The notes: generated by a model from the letters alone, not told the origin. A stretch of 64,000 nucleotides of DNA from Photorhabdus khanii NC19 (GCF_000517265.1 NZ_AYSJ01000014.1:226691-290690), one strand, 5' to 3'. Shown: positions 18,155-29,478, counted from the stretch's first letter. Numbers and translations are program-made.

Positions 18155-18192
18155 ACAGGTTACGGATTTGCACTTTTTTTCCTGTAACCTGT
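18155..18192 (+). terminator. Hairpin in the flhC-motA spacer
   Basis: ACAGGTTAC (18155-18163) pairs with GTAACCTGT (18184-18192) across a loop holding seven T residues. It could end flhDC transcripts or structure the motA leader, since it lies downstream of the sigma-28 promoter. There is no T-run after it. Confidence 0.45.
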
Positions 18193-18267
18193 GTTGAAAC
18201 TGCAACCATTCTGGATTCAGACTGTTCAACTTCCCATCCGCTCACCAACTTAGCTAAAGGATATCGC

Positions 18268-19155
18268 GTGTTAGTACTTTTAGGATATATCGTAGTTTTT
18301 GGTGCGGTAATCGGTGGTTACCTGATGGTAGGTGGTCATTTGGGCGCACTTTATCAACCCGCTGAATTTTTAATTATCACTGGTGCTGGTATCGGTGCTT
18401 TTATTGTTGGCAACAACGGAAAAGCGATTAAGGCAACATTGCGTGTTTTGCCAAAGGTAATGCGCAGATCTAAATATAACAAAGCGATGTATATGGATCT
18501 GATGGCTCTGCTTTTCCGGTTGTTAGCAAAATCCCGTATGCATGGTGTTTTGGCATTAGAGCGGGATATTGAAAATCCGCAGCAGAGTGATATTTTCACC
18601 CAATATCCACGTTTGCTTAAGGATAAGCATTTGATGGATTTTATCACCGACTACATGCGGTTGATTGTGAGTGGCAATATGAATCCTCATGAAATTGAGG
18701 CTTTGATGGATGAAGAAATTGAAACCTATGAGCAGGAAAGCGAGATACCGGCGACCAGCCTTATGATGGTTGGGGATTCACTTCCTGCTTTTGGTATTGT
18801 TGCAGCTGTCATGGGGGTTGTTAATGCTTTGGGTTCGGCAGATCGTCCGGCAGGAGAGCTTGGTGTACTGATTGCTCATGCTATGGTTGGGACATTTCTC
18901 GGTATTTTACTTGCTTATGGTTTTATCTCGCCACTGGCGACTTTGCTGCGTCAGCGCAGTGGCGAACATATTAAAATGATGCAATGCATTAGAGTGACAT
19001 TGTTATCTAGTCTGAATGGTTATGCCCCGCAAATTGCTGTTGAGTTTGGCCGTAAGACATTGTACCTCACGGATCGTCCTTCTTTCACTGAGTTGGAAGA
19101 ACATGTTCGCCGGGTGAAAGCGCCTGTTCAGCAAGAAACTGAAGAACAAGTATGA
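18268..19155 (+). CDS. motA: Flagellar stator protein MotA
   Basis: A 295-aa stator subunit with four membrane helices; with MotB it forms the proton channel that drives rotation. The GTG start at 18268 (AAAGGA upstream) gives exactly the E. coli length and the '[19 protein letters not shown]' first helix. Longer in-frame starts would add unrelated residues overlapping flhC. The cytoplasmic loop (about 65-170) and '[22 protein letters not shown]' and '[17 protein letters not shown]' (helices 3 and 4, including the conserved prolines) are intact. It overlaps motB by 4 bp (ATGA). Confidence 0.96.
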   Translation: MLVLLGYIVVFGAVIGGYLMVGGHLGALYQPAEFLIITGAGIGAFIVGNNGKAIKATLRVLPKVMRRSKYNKAMYMDLMALLFRLLAKSRMHGVLALERDIENPQQSDIFTQYPRLLKDKHLMDFITDYMRLIVSGNMNPHEIEALMDEEIETYEQESEIPATSLMMVGDSLPAFGIVAAVMGVVNALGSADRPAGELGVLIAHAMVGTFLGILLAYGFISPLATLLRQRSGEHIKMMQCIRVTLLSSLNGYAPQIAVEFGRKTLYLTDRPSFTELEEHVRRVKAPVQQETEEQV

Positions 19156-20135
19156 AGACGAGTAACGTCTCTGTCATTAGAGTAAAAAGACGTAAAAGAA
19201 ATGACATCAGACATCATGGAGGTTCATGGAAAATTGCTTATGCTGACTTTATGACCGCGATGATGGCATTTTTCCTGGTTATGTGGCTGCTGGCAATTTC
19301 CAGTCCGCAGGAATTGACCCGAATTGCAGAATATTTCCGTACTCCGCTACAAGTCGCGATAAATAAAGGGGAACGCAGCAGTGATAGCTCTAATCCTATC
19401 CCAGGGGGAGGGCAGGATGTGCTTTATCAGGAAGGTGATATTCTGCGTCAGGTTGAAGTCGTTGAAGATAATGATGAATCCCGTAGGTTAAACAGGCTAC
19501 GTGAGCAACTCGATCAGTTGATCATTACTGATCCCCGCCTTAAAGCATTACGTCCACATCTGTTGATTGACATGATGGATGAAGGATTGCGTATCCAGAT
19601 TATTGATCGGGAAAATAGGCCAATGTTTATGGTTGGCAGTGCAAAAGTCGAAAGCTACATGAGTGATATTTTGCGAGCTATTGCGCCAATTCTGAATGAT
19701 ATTCCAAATAAAATCAGCTTGTCTGGTCATACTGATGATTTGAAATATGCCAATGGTGATCGTGGTTACAGTAACTGGGAGTTATCCGCAGATCGGGCGA
19801 ATGCATCAAGGAGAGAGCTGCTGATAGGCGGGTTGGATGAAGGAAAGATATTGCGGGTTGTCGGGATGGCTTCAACGGTCCGCCTGAAACAGGAAGATGC
19901 CAATTCACCGGTTAATCGTCGCATCAGTATCTTAGTGCTCAATAAGCAAGCGGAAGAGCGGATTGAACAGCAAAACACCGGCAGCGATTCTTTGATTATT
20001 AACGATAGTAAGGAAATTCACGAGGTGATTGGAAAGGATTCGGCTGGAAGCAGGCCAACACAACAATCCAATGAAATCACAGTATCGGCTCAATCAACAT
20101 CACTGAGTATTGAGCTTAATCGTGGTACCGACTAA
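19152..20135 (+). CDS. motB: Flagellar stator protein MotB
   Basis: A 327-aa stator subunit with one membrane helix and a periplasmic OmpA-like peptidoglycan-binding domain that anchors the motor. The proton-carrying Asp32 is in '[21 protein letters not shown]'. The OmpA-like domain spans about 145-270, with 'ISLSGHTDD' and '[16 protein letters not shown]' as its core. The Ser/Thr-rich C-terminal tail (about 275-327) is variable in the family. It is translationally coupled to motA and 15 bp ahead of cheA. Confidence 0.96.
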   Translation: MKTSNVSVIRVKRRKRNDIRHHGGSWKIAYADFMTAMMAFFLVMWLLAISSPQELTRIAEYFRTPLQVAINKGERSSDSSNPIPGGGQDVLYQEGDILRQVEVVEDNDESRRLNRLREQLDQLIITDPRLKALRPHLLIDMMDEGLRIQIIDRENRPMFMVGSAKVESYMSDILRAIAPILNDIPNKISLSGHTDDLKYANGDRGYSNWELSADRANASRRELLIGGLDEGKILRVVGMASTVRLKQEDANSPVNRRISILVLNKQAEERIEQQNTGSDSLIINDSKEIHEVIGKDSAGSRPTQQSNEITVSAQSTSLSIELNRGTD

Positions 20136-20150
20136 GGTGACAAAGTAACA

Positions 20151-22196
20151 ATGGATATTACCGCGTTTTATCAGACTTTTTTTGATGAAGCAGACGAATT
20201 GCTGGAGGATATGGAGCAGCATCTATTGCAGCTCGATCCCGATGCGCCAGATCAGGAACAGTTGAATGCTATTTTTCGCAGTGCTCACTCAATAAAAGGG
20301 GGGGCTGCGACTTTTGGTTTTATCAAACTACAGCAAACGACGCATGTTCTGGAAAATTTGCTCGACAGCGCCAGACGAGATGAAATGAGTCTGACGACTG
20401 ACATTATCAACCTGTTTTTAGAAGCGAAAGATATTATGCAGCAACAGTTGGATGCCTATAAAAGTTCTCAGGAGCCGGATGAAAGTACGTTTACCTACAT
20501 CTGTGAGACTTTGCGCCAGCTTGCATTGGAAGTACAGGAAGAAAATGAAGGTGAGGTTGAATCTGTCATCGCTGAGATAGCACCAGAATTGCCTGAATCA
20601 GAACCAGAATTAAAATCAGCACCTGTTGCGACTAAAAACCAACAAGGCAGAGTTCGGGTTCATCTTTCAGGTCTGAAAGAGCGTGAAGTTTCTTTGATGC
20701 TGGATGAACTGGCTAATCTGGGGGAGGTTTATGATGCTGAACAGACCCGGGATAGTGTGGAAGCCTCATTGGTAACATCAGCCACAGAGGATGACATTAC
20801 CGCTGTACTCTGTTTTGTGATTGAACCGGAACAGATCACTTTTTTGCCGGTAGCCGAACCAAAAGATGAAGTTAAAAACCGGGATACAGATAAAGCCGTC
20901 AAAGCGACGGTGCCGGAAAAAAGTGCCATACCGCCTGCCGGGCGTCCCGCACCTGTGCCACCGGCTGGATCGCCACGTCAGCGTGCAGAATCTTCCAGCA
21001 TTCGGGTTGCAGTTGAGAAGGTTGATCAACTGATAAACCTGGTGGGTGAATTGGTCATTACACAGTCTATGCTGGCACAGCATTGTAACGATCTTGAACC
21101 TAATTCACATGGCGATTTACTGAATTGCATGGTTCAGTTACAACGAAATTCCAGAGACTTGCAAGAGTCTGTGATGTCTATTCGTATGATGCCAATGGAA
21201 TATGTGTTCAGCCGTTATCCACGTTTAGTCAGGGATCTTGCCGGTAAACTGAATAAAAAGGTGGATCTGACCTTGGTTGGCAGCTCCACTGAACTGGATA
21301 AGAGTTTAATTGAGCGCATTATTGATCCGTTGACTCATCTGGTCCGTAACAGCCTTGATCATGGTATTGAAGAACCGGAAGTTCGACTCGCTTCGGGTAA
21401 GCCTGAAACGGGTAACCTGACACTTTCTGCTGAACATCAGGGTGGGAATATCTGCATTGAAGTTGTCGATGATGGTGCTGGGCTGAATCGTGAAAAAATT
21501 CTGGCCAAAGCGATATCACAAGGGTTATCAGTCAGTGAAAACATGAGTAACGAAGAGGTTGCTATGTTGATTTTCGCCCCTGGTTTTTCCACGGCGGAAG
21601 TGGTGACAGATGTATCTGGCCGCGGTGTTGGCATGGATGTGGTTAAGCGAAATATTCAGGAAATGGGAGGGCAAATCCAGATTAACTTCCAGGCAGGTAA
21701 AGGCACAGTTACCCGGATTTTGTTACCTCTGACGCTGGCAATCCTCGATGGTATGTCAGTGAAAGTGAATGACGAAGTGTTTATTTTGCCATTGAGTGCG
21801 GTAGTTAGTTCCCTTCAGCCGCAGGAAGAAGATATTTATCCATTGGCCGGCGATGAAAAATTACTGCATGTCAGAGGCGAATATTTGCCACTGATTAAGT
21901 TATATCGGGTTTTTGATATTCCTGAGGCGAAAACCGATCCGACTAAAGGAATTGTTGTGATTGTACAGAGTGCTGGTCGTCGTTATGCCTTGCTGGTTGA
22001 TCAATTAGTTGGGCAGCATCAGGTGGTTGTGAAAAATATCGAAAGTAACTACCGCAAAGTGCCGGGAATATCCGCTGCCACCATTATGGGCGATGGCAGT
22101 GTGGCACTGATTATTGATATCTCTGCGTTGCAGCAACTCAATCATGACCAATTGGCACTCAGCAAAGCTGAGTTATTAGAAAAAAATAAACATTGA
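20151..22196 (+). CDS. cheA: Chemotaxis sensor kinase CheA
   Basis: A 681-aa histidine kinase coupled to chemoreceptors; it phosphorylates CheY and CheB. Domains in order: P1/HPt with the phospho-accepting His46 ('SAHSIKGGAATFGF'); P2 around 155-230; P3 dimerisation about 280-340 ('VDQLINLVGELVITQSML'); P4 ATPase with N box 'LVRNSLDHGIE', G1 'VDDGAGLN' and G2 'GRGVGMDVVK'; P5 CheW-like from about 530 to the end. It is longer than E. coli CheA (654 aa), mainly through the P2 linkers. It lies between motB and cheW as in other enterics. Confidence 0.97.
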   Translation: MDITAFYQTFFDEADELLEDMEQHLLQLDPDAPDQEQLNAIFRSAHSIKGGAATFGFIKLQQTTHVLENLLDSARRDEMSLTTDIINLFLEAKDIMQQQLDAYKSSQEPDESTFTYICETLRQLALEVQEENEGEVESVIAEIAPELPESEPELKSAPVATKNQQGRVRVHLSGLKEREVSLMLDELANLGEVYDAEQTRDSVEASLVTSATEDDITAVLCFVIEPEQITFLPVAEPKDEVKNRDTDKAVKATVPEKSAIPPAGRPAPVPPAGSPRQRAESSSIRVAVEKVDQLINLVGELVITQSMLAQHCNDLEPNSHGDLLNCMVQLQRNSRDLQESVMSIRMMPMEYVFSRYPRLVRDLAGKLNKKVDLTLVGSSTELDKSLIERIIDPLTHLVRNSLDHGIEEPEVRLASGKPETGNLTLSAEHQGGNICIEVVDDGAGLNREKILAKAISQGLSVSENMSNEEVAMLIFAPGFSTAEVVTDVSGRGVGMDVVKRNIQEMGGQIQINFQAGKGTVTRILLPLTLAILDGMSVKVNDEVFILPLSAVVSSLQPQEEDIYPLAGDEKLLHVRGEYLPLIKLYRVFDIPEAKTDPTKGIVVIVQSAGRRYALLVDQLVGQHQVVVKNIESNYRKVPGISAATIMGDGSVALIIDISALQQLNHDQLALSKAELLEKNKH

Positions 22197-22248
22197 ATGG
22201 GGGTTATCCCCATAGAAAATCGTCAATTTCACAGCAAAAGGTAAGATT

Positions 22249-22746
22249 ATGTCGGCCATAGAAGCTTTTAATAAATTGTCAGGGGAAACTGCCGGGGAAG
22301 GATATCTGGTTTTTACCCTGGGTGATGAAGAATATGGTATCGAAATACTTAAAGTACAGGAGATACGTGGCTATGATCAGGTCACCCGTATTGCAAATAC
22401 TCCTGTGTTCATTAAAGGGATAACCAATCTACGTGGTGTCATTGTTCCTATTATTGACCTGAGAATTAAGTTCGCTCAGGAAACTGTCACTTATAATGAT
22501 AATACCGTGGTTATTGTTCTGAATCTGTTGAACCGGGTGGTTGGTATCGTTGTTGATGGTGTTTCAGATGTTTTATCGCTCAAAGCTGAACAAATCTGTC
22601 CGGCTCCGGAATTTGCAGTGACATTGTCTACTGAATATCTGACGGGCTTGGGTTCACTTGATGATCGTATGCTGATTTTGGTGGATATTGAGAAGTTACT
22701 TAATAGTGAAGAGATGGCTCTGGTAGATTCAGTGGCTAAAAACTAG
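22249..22746 (+). CDS. cheW: Chemotaxis coupling protein CheW
   Basis: A 165-aa adaptor of two SH3-like subdomains that links receptors to CheA. '[24 protein letters not shown]', '[19 protein letters not shown]' and '[12 protein letters not shown]' are classic CheW motifs. Length agrees with E. coli CheW (167 aa). AGGTAAG is upstream of the ATG. The gene ends the motA-cheW operon at a strong terminator. Confidence 0.97.
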   Translation: MSAIEAFNKLSGETAGEGYLVFTLGDEEYGIEILKVQEIRGYDQVTRIANTPVFIKGITNLRGVIVPIIDLRIKFAQETVTYNDNTVVIVLNLLNRVVGIVVDGVSDVLSLKAEQICPAPEFAVTLSTEYLTGLGSLDDRMLILVDIEKLLNSEEMALVDSVAKN

Positions 22747-22765
22747 TTATAAAGAATAGTCATCG

Positions 22766-22806
22766 AAAATAGCTGCCATGATTAATAGATGGCAGCTATT
22801 TTTTTG
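22766..22806 (+). terminator. Terminator of the motA-cheW operon
   Basis: A perfect 14-bp stem (22766-22779 with 22789-22802) followed by a T-run. Confidence 0.9.
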
Positions 22807-22864
22807 TCCATTACTTGCTGATCCCAACCAGAAAAAAATATTCAAATTTCTTTTATTTAACCAG

Positions 22865-22891
22865 TAAAGTTTCTTTTAGCTATGCCGATAA
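22865..22891 (+). promoter_or_regulatory. Sigma-28 (FliA) promoter of the first chemoreceptor gene
   Basis: TAAAGTTT (22865-22872), 11 bp, GCCGATAA (22884-22891): a perfect match to the enteric FliA consensus. Confidence 0.92.
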
Positions 22892-22927
22892 CAGAGCCAT
22901 GCTGATCTATTGTAAAAAAGGGAAAAC

Positions 22928-24619
22928 ATGTTTAACCGAATGAAAATAGTGACCGGGCTGATGGCGGTCATCATATTATTTGGTGCTCTGCAATTTATAT
23001 CCGGGGGACTTTTCTTCCATGAGTTGAAAGGTAACAAAGAAAACCTGGAAATACTGGATAAGATGCGTGAGCAGCAGACATTTTTGAATGACACCTGGGT
23101 TAATTTGCTACAGGCTCGTAACAATCTAAACCGTGCTGGCATTCGGTACATGATGAAGGATGAAGGCGTTGACAATTATTACACGATGGAACAGCTGCTG
23201 ACTGATGCCAGAAGTAACTTGTCTATAGCAGAGCAGCGCTTTGAACAATATGAACAAACGGCGAAATTGCCTATTCATGAATCAGAAAGCCTCAATCGCC
23301 TTAAAAAATCCTATGATGTTTATATTGCAGCACTCCATGAACTTATCGTCCTGATTGAACATGATCGGGCCGTGGAATTCTTTAATCAGCCAACCGGCAA
23401 ATATCAGAGTGCTTTTGAGGAAGAATATAACTTCTATCTGACTCAAAACGATCATCTTTACTCCGATGTTGTATTTGATGCGGGCATATCCTACAGAAAT
23501 GCAGTGATTATGCTGGTTATTGTCATGCTAATTCTGGTTTCAGCCATGATTTTCAGCTGGGTTAGCATCAAGCATAGTTTGCTGAATCCATTAAATAAAT
23601 TATTGGAGAATATTAAGGCGTTTTCTACGGGTGATTTGACACAGAGAATTACTGTTTCAGGCAGAAATGAGATGAGTATGGTAGCTGTCGGCCTGAAACA
23701 TATGCAGAAAGAATTTATCAATACTGTTAGTAGTGTCCGTCACAGTAGTGAAAATATTTATAACGGAACCAGTGAAATTGCTGCCGGGAATAATGATCTT
23801 TCTTCACGCACTGAAGAACAGGTTGCCTCTTTGGAAGAAACAGCCGCAAGTATGGAACAACTGACGGCAACGGTAAAACAGAATGCGGAAAATGCCCGTC
23901 AGGCAAGTCACCTGGCTGACAGCGCCTCTGAAATTGCCCGCCAGGGTGGGAAAGTCGTGGCGAATGTTGTGCAGACAATGCATGAAATTGCCGGCAGTTC
24001 TCAGAAGATTTCCGATATTACCAGTGTTATTGATGCTATTGCGTTCCAAACTAACATTCTGGCGCTTAATGCCGCGGTAGAAGCCGCACGTGCCGGTGAA
24101 CATGGGCGTGGTTTTGCTGTTGTGGCAGGAGAAGTCCGTAATCTTGCACAGCGTAGTGCTGAGGCAGCAAAAGAGATCAAAGCATTAATAGAAGATTCAG
24201 TCAGCCGCGCGGATACCGGTTCTGTCCTGGTTGAAAGCGCCGGTGAAACAATGAACGACATCGTGAGTTCAGTCACCCGTGTCACTGACATTATGGGTGA
24301 AATTGCATCCGCATCTGATGAACAAAGCAGAGGGATAACTCAGGTTGGCCTGGCTATCTCTGAAATGGATCGTGTAACACAGCAAAATGCTTCTTTAGTT
24401 GAACAATCAGCCGCGGCTGCGGCTGCACTGGAAGATCAAGCGGCTGGATTGAAGAAACTTGTTTCTCTGTTCCAGTTACCGAGTCTTGACGATAAGTCTC
24501 AACCAGAAACAAAAACTGAGCATTTACCTGCGGTTAAGACTCTTCCTACTAAATCGAATCTACCCGTGCTGAAGAAAGTCAGCAATGTGGAAGAACAATC
24601 TAATTGGGAAACATTTTAA
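22928..24619 (+). CDS. Methyl-accepting chemotaxis protein, Tsr-like
   Basis: A 563-aa chemoreceptor: membrane helix 1 (about 7-30), four-helix periplasmic sensor, membrane helix 2 (about 190-214), HAMP domain, and the long cytoplasmic coiled coil with the tip '[33 protein letters not shown]'. The residues that contact serine in E. coli Tsr, as I recall them (Arg64, Asn68, Phe151, Phe152, Thr156), have counterparts in '[14 protein letters not shown]' and 'EFFNQPT', so serine is a likely ligand. The C-terminus is NWETF, the CheR docking pentapeptide. It has its own sigma-28 promoter. Confidence 0.93.
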   Translation: MFNRMKIVTGLMAVIILFGALQFISGGLFFHELKGNKENLEILDKMREQQTFLNDTWVNLLQARNNLNRAGIRYMMKDEGVDNYYTMEQLLTDARSNLSIAEQRFEQYEQTAKLPIHESESLNRLKKSYDVYIAALHELIVLIEHDRAVEFFNQPTGKYQSAFEEEYNFYLTQNDHLYSDVVFDAGISYRNAVIMLVIVMLILVSAMIFSWVSIKHSLLNPLNKLLENIKAFSTGDLTQRITVSGRNEMSMVAVGLKHMQKEFINTVSSVRHSSENIYNGTSEIAAGNNDLSSRTEEQVASLEETAASMEQLTATVKQNAENARQASHLADSASEIARQGGKVVANVVQTMHEIAGSSQKISDITSVIDAIAFQTNILALNAAVEAARAGEHGRGFAVVAGEVRNLAQRSAEAAKEIKALIEDSVSRADTGSVLVESAGETMNDIVSSVTRVTDIMGEIASASDEQSRGITQVGLAISEMDRVTQQNASLVEQSAAAAAALEDQAAGLKKLVSLFQLPSLDDKSQPETKTEHLPAVKTLPTKSNLPVLKKVSNVEEQSNWETF

Positions 24620-24636
24620 GACACTAAGTGATAACC

Positions 24637-24656
24637 ACGGCTGCATATGCAGCCGT
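24637..24656. repeat. 20-bp perfect palindrome between the chemoreceptor genes
   Basis: ACGGCTGCAT followed directly by ATGCAGCCGT, 17 bp after the first receptor stop and 16 bp before the start of the second. As RNA it could form a hairpin close to the second gene's ribosome binding site. Confidence 0.7.
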
Positions 24657-24672
24657 TAACCGAGGTGATTAC

Positions 24673-26307
24673 ATGTTAGGCAGGCTTCGTATATCAACCA
24701 GTTTATATCTGTTATTGATGATGTTTTGTGTAATGCAGATAATCTCAAGTGGTTTATCACTTGGGATTATTCACACAGACCAGACTTATATTGAGCGGAT
24801 TGATCTGGGCACACAGAAGAGAGACACTTTAGGATTAAGTTGGGCGGCTTTGCTGCAATCGCGTAATACACTGAATAGAATCGCTGTAGGAAAAACGCTG
24901 CAACAATCTGAATCCCATATTGACAGCATGGTTGCTAATGTTAAGGAGACGCTGGATAAGGCTGAAATGTATTTTGCGGAGTTTATCGCGCTGCCTAAAT
25001 TAAATGAAGAGGATGGCAGCAGCGTATTACTGGCATCCGTAGAAACCAGCTACAAGGAATATATTAATGCACTCAGGGAACTCTCTGCTTTCTTGGAGCA
25101 GGGGAATTATGATGCATTTTTAAACCAGCCAACAGAAAAGTATCAGCAGCAACTGGAATCTGATTTCAACCAATATATGCAGTATATCGGAGAGGAAATT
25201 AAGACTGCTGTTCAAGATGGTCGCTTTTATTATCAAATTGCAACTGCCATGTTTGCCGGAGCGATCCTGATGGTACTGGTCGTTGCTTGGGCAGCCCATT
25301 GGTGGTTAAAAAGAAATCTGCTCAAACCATTCGCTAATATGCGCAATCACTTCCAGAATGTTGCAGAAGGAAAATTGAATAAAGAAGTTTCTGTTTTCAC
25401 TCATGATGAAATCGGTGAAGTTTTTTCCAAATTGCGTGAAATGCAGCGTTCACTGGTGAGTTCCATTACTTCGGTGAAAGAGAATACTAATCTGATGTAT
25501 AGCGGTATTCAGGAAATTACTCAGGGTAACACTGATCTCTCTTCCCGCACTGAAGAGCAGGCGGCATCACTGGAAGAAACAGCCGCAAGTATGGAGCAAT
25601 TGACGGCAACGGTAAAACAGAATGCGGAAAATGCCCGTCAGGCCAGTGAATTGGCAGTATCTGCCTCAAAAACAGCCTCTAAAGGCGGCGAGCTGACAAC
25701 CAGCGTTGTGGAAACGATGGATGCAATTGCCAATAGCTCACAGAAAATCAGTGCAATTATCAGCGTTATTGATGGCATTGCATTTCAGACTAACATTCTG
25801 GCGCTTAATGCGGCAGTAGAAGCTGCACGGGCAGGTGAGCAAGGCCGCGGTTTCTCTGTTGTTGCTGGTGAAGTCAGGGATCTCGCTCAACGAAGTGCCG
25901 AAGCGGCAAAAGAGATTAAAACATTAATTAGTGAATCCGTTCAGCGGGTGAGTCAAGGTTCTGAATTGGTCAGTGATGCAGGGAAGACCATGAATGAATT
26001 GGTCGCTTCGGTAAACCGGGTCACGGATCTGATGGCCGAAATTGCTGCGGCATCTGATGAACAAAGTCGCGGTATTCATCAGGTGGCACAGGCAGTTACG
26101 CAGATGGATCAGGTTACTCAGCAGAACGCTGCATTGGTTGAGCAGTCAGCTGCGGCCGCTGCGGCACTTGAAGATCAGGCCGATATTCTGGTGAAAACAG
26201 TCGCACAGTTTGAATTACCGGATAATTCAGAGAATAAACTTGAGAATGAACTTTCACTTACGCTGAGATCTGCGGACAGCGAAGGGGCGGTCAGTCAGAC
26301 TCGCTGA
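24673..26307 (+). CDS. Methyl-accepting chemotaxis protein, Tar/Tsr family
   Basis: A 544-aa chemoreceptor with two membrane helices, HAMP domain and a signalling tip nearly identical to that of the upstream receptor, hence a paralogue by duplication. The start at 24673 follows GAGGTGA; an in-frame ATG 45 bp upstream has none. The sensor keeps '[10 protein letters not shown]' and 'FLNQPTEK', but the second Phe of the FFxQPT ligand motif is Leu and helix 1 diverges, so ligand range probably differs. It ends '...AVSQTR' and lacks the NWETF pentapeptide, so its methylation should depend on neighbouring receptors. Confidence 0.92.
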   Translation: MLGRLRISTSLYLLLMMFCVMQIISSGLSLGIIHTDQTYIERIDLGTQKRDTLGLSWAALLQSRNTLNRIAVGKTLQQSESHIDSMVANVKETLDKAEMYFAEFIALPKLNEEDGSSVLLASVETSYKEYINALRELSAFLEQGNYDAFLNQPTEKYQQQLESDFNQYMQYIGEEIKTAVQDGRFYYQIATAMFAGAILMVLVVAWAAHWWLKRNLLKPFANMRNHFQNVAEGKLNKEVSVFTHDEIGEVFSKLREMQRSLVSSITSVKENTNLMYSGIQEITQGNTDLSSRTEEQAASLEETAASMEQLTATVKQNAENARQASELAVSASKTASKGGELTTSVVETMDAIANSSQKISAIISVIDGIAFQTNILALNAAVEAARAGEQGRGFSVVAGEVRDLAQRSAEAAKEIKTLISESVQRVSQGSELVSDAGKTMNELVASVNRVTDLMAEIAAASDEQSRGIHQVAQAVTQMDQVTQQNAALVEQSAAAAAALEDQADILVKTVAQFELPDNSENKLENELSLTLRSADSEGAVSQTR

Positions 26308-26313
26308 GGCCAG

Positions 26314-27201
26314 ATGAAATCAAATTTAATTGCTTCAGCGACAAGTTTGTCGTCTTTGCCACTGAACCACATGATTCAGCGTTATACCCTATCAGATGCG
26401 CATTTTGAGCGCATCTGCCAGTTTATATATCAACGTGCTGGTATTGTGCTTGCCGCCCATAAACGGGAGATGGTCTATAACCGTTTAATTCGGCGTTTAC
26501 GAGCGCTTGGAATGCGTGATTTTGGGCAATACCTGTTCATTCTTGAGAATGATACTAACAGTGAGGAGTGGCAGGAATTTATCAATGCGTTGACGACTAA
26601 CCTGACGGCTTTTTTCAGGGAAGCGCATCATTTCCCTTTGTTAGCTAAACATGCAAGTAAGAAGAATGGTTCGTACCGGGTGTGGAGTGCGGCAGCATCC
26701 ACAGGGGAAGAGCCGTATTCAATTGCTATGACGTTGAGTGATGTATTGGAGCATCGTTTTCAGCGGGTAAAAATTATTGCCAGTGATATCGATACCAATG
26801 TACTGGAAAAAGCACGTAAAGGTGTTTATCGGCTGGATGAGTTGCGCCAACTGACAGATCAGCAGAGAAAACGTTACTTTTTTAAAGGTGTTGGATCTTA
26901 TGAAGGTTACGCGCGTGTTCGGCCCCAACTTGCTGATATGGTGACATTTCAGCATTTAAACCTGTTAGACCCCAATTGGCCGCTTGAAGGTAAATTTGAT
27001 GCCATCTTTTGCCGTAATGTAATGATTTATTTTGATAAAAAGACGCAGGAACGGATACTGCGCCATTTTGTTGCTTTGTTAAAACCTGATGGATTGCTTT
27101 TTGCCGGGCATTCCGAAAATGTCACTCAAATAAGCCGGGAATTCTACTTGCAAGGACAGACTGTTTACGGTGTAGGCCGGGCAAGGAGAGGTCATGAATA
27201 A
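26314..27201 (+). CDS. cheR: Chemoreceptor methyltransferase CheR
   Basis: A 295-aa SAM-dependent enzyme that methylates glutamates of chemoreceptors. The N-terminal helical domain ('[21 protein letters not shown]', about 25-90) is followed by the SAM-binding core with '[17 protein letters not shown]', '[12 protein letters not shown]' and '[13 protein letters not shown]'. The beta-subdomain that grips the NWETF tail is present. Length is close to E. coli CheR (286 aa), which also has an N-terminal extension, supporting this start. It overlaps cheB by 8 bp. Confidence 0.96.
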   Translation: MKSNLIASATSLSSLPLNHMIQRYTLSDAHFERICQFIYQRAGIVLAAHKREMVYNRLIRRLRALGMRDFGQYLFILENDTNSEEWQEFINALTTNLTAFFREAHHFPLLAKHASKKNGSYRVWSAAASTGEEPYSIAMTLSDVLEHRFQRVKIIASDIDTNVLEKARKGVYRLDELRQLTDQQRKRYFFKGVGSYEGYARVRPQLADMVTFQHLNLLDPNWPLEGKFDAIFCRNVMIYFDKKTQERILRHFVALLKPDGLLFAGHSENVTQISREFYLQGQTVYGVGRARRGHE

Positions 27202-28246
27202 GATAACTGTCCTTTGTGTCGATGATTCAGCGCTTATGCGCCAAATCATGCGGGAGATCATCAATAGCCACCCGGATATGGAGGTAGTGGCTTGCGCACC
27301 CGATCCACTGGTGGCACGAGATCTGATTAAAAAACATAATCCACAAGTACTCACGCTGGATGTTGAAATGCCACGTATGGATGGCATTGATTTTTTGGAA
27401 AAATTAATGCGCCTGCGGCCAATGCCTGTGGTGATGATTTCTTCTCTGACAGCCAAAGGTTCTGAAATCACATTAAGGGCATTGGAACTTGGTGCTGTTG
27501 ATTTTGTCACCAAACCTCAATTAGGTATTCGTGAAGGAATGCTGGCTTACAGCGAGCTTATTGCGGAGAAAGTGCGGACAGCAGCACAGGCTAAATTATC
27601 TGTGCCAATAACCACACCGGCAAACTCTGCGCCTTTAAGTTTTAAGCCGCTGTTATCCAGCGAAAAACTGATTGCAGTAGGTGCTTCGACTGGCGGAACG
27701 GAAGCGATAAAGAATTTGTTGCAACCGTTGCCGGTAACCAGTCCGGCACTACTGATTACGCAACATATGCCCCCGGGTTTTACCCGTTCTTTTGCTGAAC
27801 GACTGAATAAACTTAGCCAAATTACAGTAAAAGAGGCTGAAAATGGTGAACGGATTTTGCCAGGGCACGCATATATTGCCCCAGGTGATCGCCATATGGA
27901 ACTGTGCCGTAATGGTGCTGATTATCAGGTTCTGATAACTGATGCACCGGCGGTTAATCGCCATCGTCCGTCTGTGGATGTGTTGTTTCGGTCAGTGGCT
28001 AAATCTGCTGGAAGAAATGCTGTTGGTGTATTACTGACAGGAATGGGAAGTGACGGCGCGGCGGGTTTGCTGGAGATGAAGCAAGCCGGAGCATACACAT
28101 TGGCACAAGATGAAGCGAGTTGCGTGGTGTTTGGTATGCCAAGAGCTGCAATACAAATGGGAGCTGTGGATGAAGTCATGGATATCCTCAAAATGAGCAA
28201 GAGAATGCTGGCAAAAATAAGCTCGGGGCAGGCTGTCCGTATTTAA
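27194..28246 (+). CDS. cheB: Chemoreceptor methylesterase/deamidase CheB
   Basis: A 350-aa response regulator enzyme that removes receptor methyl groups. The receiver domain has Asp10/Asp11 and phospho-acceptor Asp56 ('[12 protein letters not shown]'). After a linker, the methylesterase domain carries the catalytic Ser in '[11 protein letters not shown]', His in '[15 protein letters not shown]' and Asp in '[13 protein letters not shown]'. It starts within the end of cheR, an overlap that implies translational coupling. Length matches E. coli (349 aa). Confidence 0.97.
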   Translation: MNKITVLCVDDSALMRQIMREIINSHPDMEVVACAPDPLVARDLIKKHNPQVLTLDVEMPRMDGIDFLEKLMRLRPMPVVMISSLTAKGSEITLRALELGAVDFVTKPQLGIREGMLAYSELIAEKVRTAAQAKLSVPITTPANSAPLSFKPLLSSEKLIAVGASTGGTEAIKNLLQPLPVTSPALLITQHMPPGFTRSFAERLNKLSQITVKEAENGERILPGHAYIAPGDRHMELCRNGADYQVLITDAPAVNRHRPSVDVLFRSVAKSAGRNAVGVLLTGMGSDGAAGLLEMKQAGAYTLAQDEASCVVFGMPRAAIQMGAVDEVMDILKMSKRMLAKISSGQAVRI

Positions 28247-28316
28247 CGGCTGCCGGATAAATTTAATTTTTTTAAGCGGCTCTGTGCTGACTGGTAAATA
28301 ATTTCAAGGAGTTTTT

Positions 28317-28706
28317 ATGGCGAATAAGGATCTTAAATTTTTGGTGGTTGATGATTTCTCAACCATGCGTCGCATTGTTCGTAACCTTTTGAAAGAGTTG
28401 GGCTTTAATAATGTAGAAGAAGCTCAGGATGGGACGGAAGCCCTGACTAAGATTCGCTCATCTCAATTTGACTTTATTATCTCTGACTGGAATATGCCTA
28501 ATATGGATGGTTTGGAGTTGTTAAAAGTCATTCGTGAAGATGCGCAATTGGCTAAGATACCCGTTTTGATGGTGACAGCGGAAGCGAAGAAAGAAAATAT
28601 CATTGCTGCTGCGCAGGCCGGGGCAAGTGGTTATGTTGTTAAACCTTTTACCGCTGCTACTCTGGAAGAAAAGCTCAATAAAATATTTGAAAAACTGGGC
28701 CTCTAA
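28317..28706 (+). CDS. cheY: Chemotaxis response regulator CheY
   Basis: A 129-aa single-domain regulator that, when phosphorylated, binds FliM and changes the direction of motor rotation. Asp12/Asp13, phospho-acceptor Asp57 ('[12 protein letters not shown]'), the conserved Thr in '[11 protein letters not shown]' and Lys in 'YVVKPF' are all present at E. coli positions. AAGGAG precedes the ATG. A 70-bp gap separates it from cheB. Confidence 0.98.
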   Translation: MANKDLKFLVVDDFSTMRRIVRNLLKELGFNNVEEAQDGTEALTKIRSSQFDFIISDWNMPNMDGLELLKVIREDAQLAKIPVLMVTAEAKKENIIAAAQAGASGYVVKPFTAATLEEKLNKIFEKLGL

Positions 28707-28715
28707 GGAGACATA

Positions 28716-29366
28716 ATGCGTGTAAATCCAATCATGCCAAGGGATGAGACCATTAGTGCCAGTGAAATTATCAGCCGTATCGGCCAGCTTACCCGTATGT
28801 TGCGTGATAGTTTACGTGAGCTGGGATTGGATCAAACGATCGCGCAGGCCGCTGAGGCAATACCCGATGCGAGAGAACGTTTGGACTATGTCGTGCAGAT
28901 GACAGCGCAGGCCGCTGAAAGGGCGCTTAACTGTGTTGAGGCGGCGCAACCTCGTCAGAATGAGTTGGAATCATCGGCAATTTTACTGACTAAACGTTGG
29001 GATGAGTGGTTTGACAATCCGGTTGAATTGCCTGTGGCACGCTCATTGGTTACCGATACCCGGAATTACCTCAATACTGTACCTGAGCATACTGCTTTCA
29101 CTAACGCTCAATTGCTGGAGATCATGATGGCACAAGACTTTCAGGATCTTACCGGTCAGGTTATCAAGCGGATGATGGATGTTATTCAGGAAATAGAAAA
29201 ACAGTTAGTAATGGTATTGATGGAAAACATGCCGGCTGACCAGGTCGCGAAATCGAAAAAAGAGACTGACAGTCTGCTAAATGGTCCGCAGGTGAATCAA
29301 AATGGCGTGGGTGTTATCGCTAATCAGGCCCAGGTTGATGATCTACTGGATAGCTTAGGTTTCTGA
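28716..29366 (+). CDS. cheZ: CheY-P phosphatase CheZ
   Basis: A 216-aa, mostly helical protein that speeds dephosphorylation of CheY. The active-site segment '[21 protein letters not shown]' carries the conserved Asp and Gln pair, and the C-terminal CheY-binding peptide '[13 protein letters not shown]' is intact. Length equals E. coli CheZ (214 aa) within two residues. It follows cheY after 9 bp. In E. coli, flhB follows; here 9 kb of accessory DNA intervenes. Confidence 0.97.
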   Translation: MRVNPIMPRDETISASEIISRIGQLTRMLRDSLRELGLDQTIAQAAEAIPDARERLDYVVQMTAQAAERALNCVEAAQPRQNELESSAILLTKRWDEWFDNPVELPVARSLVTDTRNYLNTVPEHTAFTNAQLLEIMMAQDFQDLTGQVIKRMMDVIQEIEKQLVMVLMENMPADQVAKSKKETDSLLNGPQVNQNGVGVIANQAQVDDLLDSLGF

Positions 29367-29373
29367 AATAAAA

Positions 29374-29394
29374 GTGGCAGGATCAGCCTGCCAC
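29374..29394 (+). terminator. Hairpin after cheZ
   Basis: GTGGCAGG (29374-29381) pairs with CCTGCCAC (29387-29394) with a 5-nt loop. There is no T-tract, so termination is uncertain. Confidence 0.5.
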
Positions 29395-29478
29395 TCAGGA
29401 TTAATGGTTTCACGAAAAGTCCCTGATAGGCAAAAATATTGCTGCGGGTGATTTCCGGCAGAAATCAATTAACTTGCA

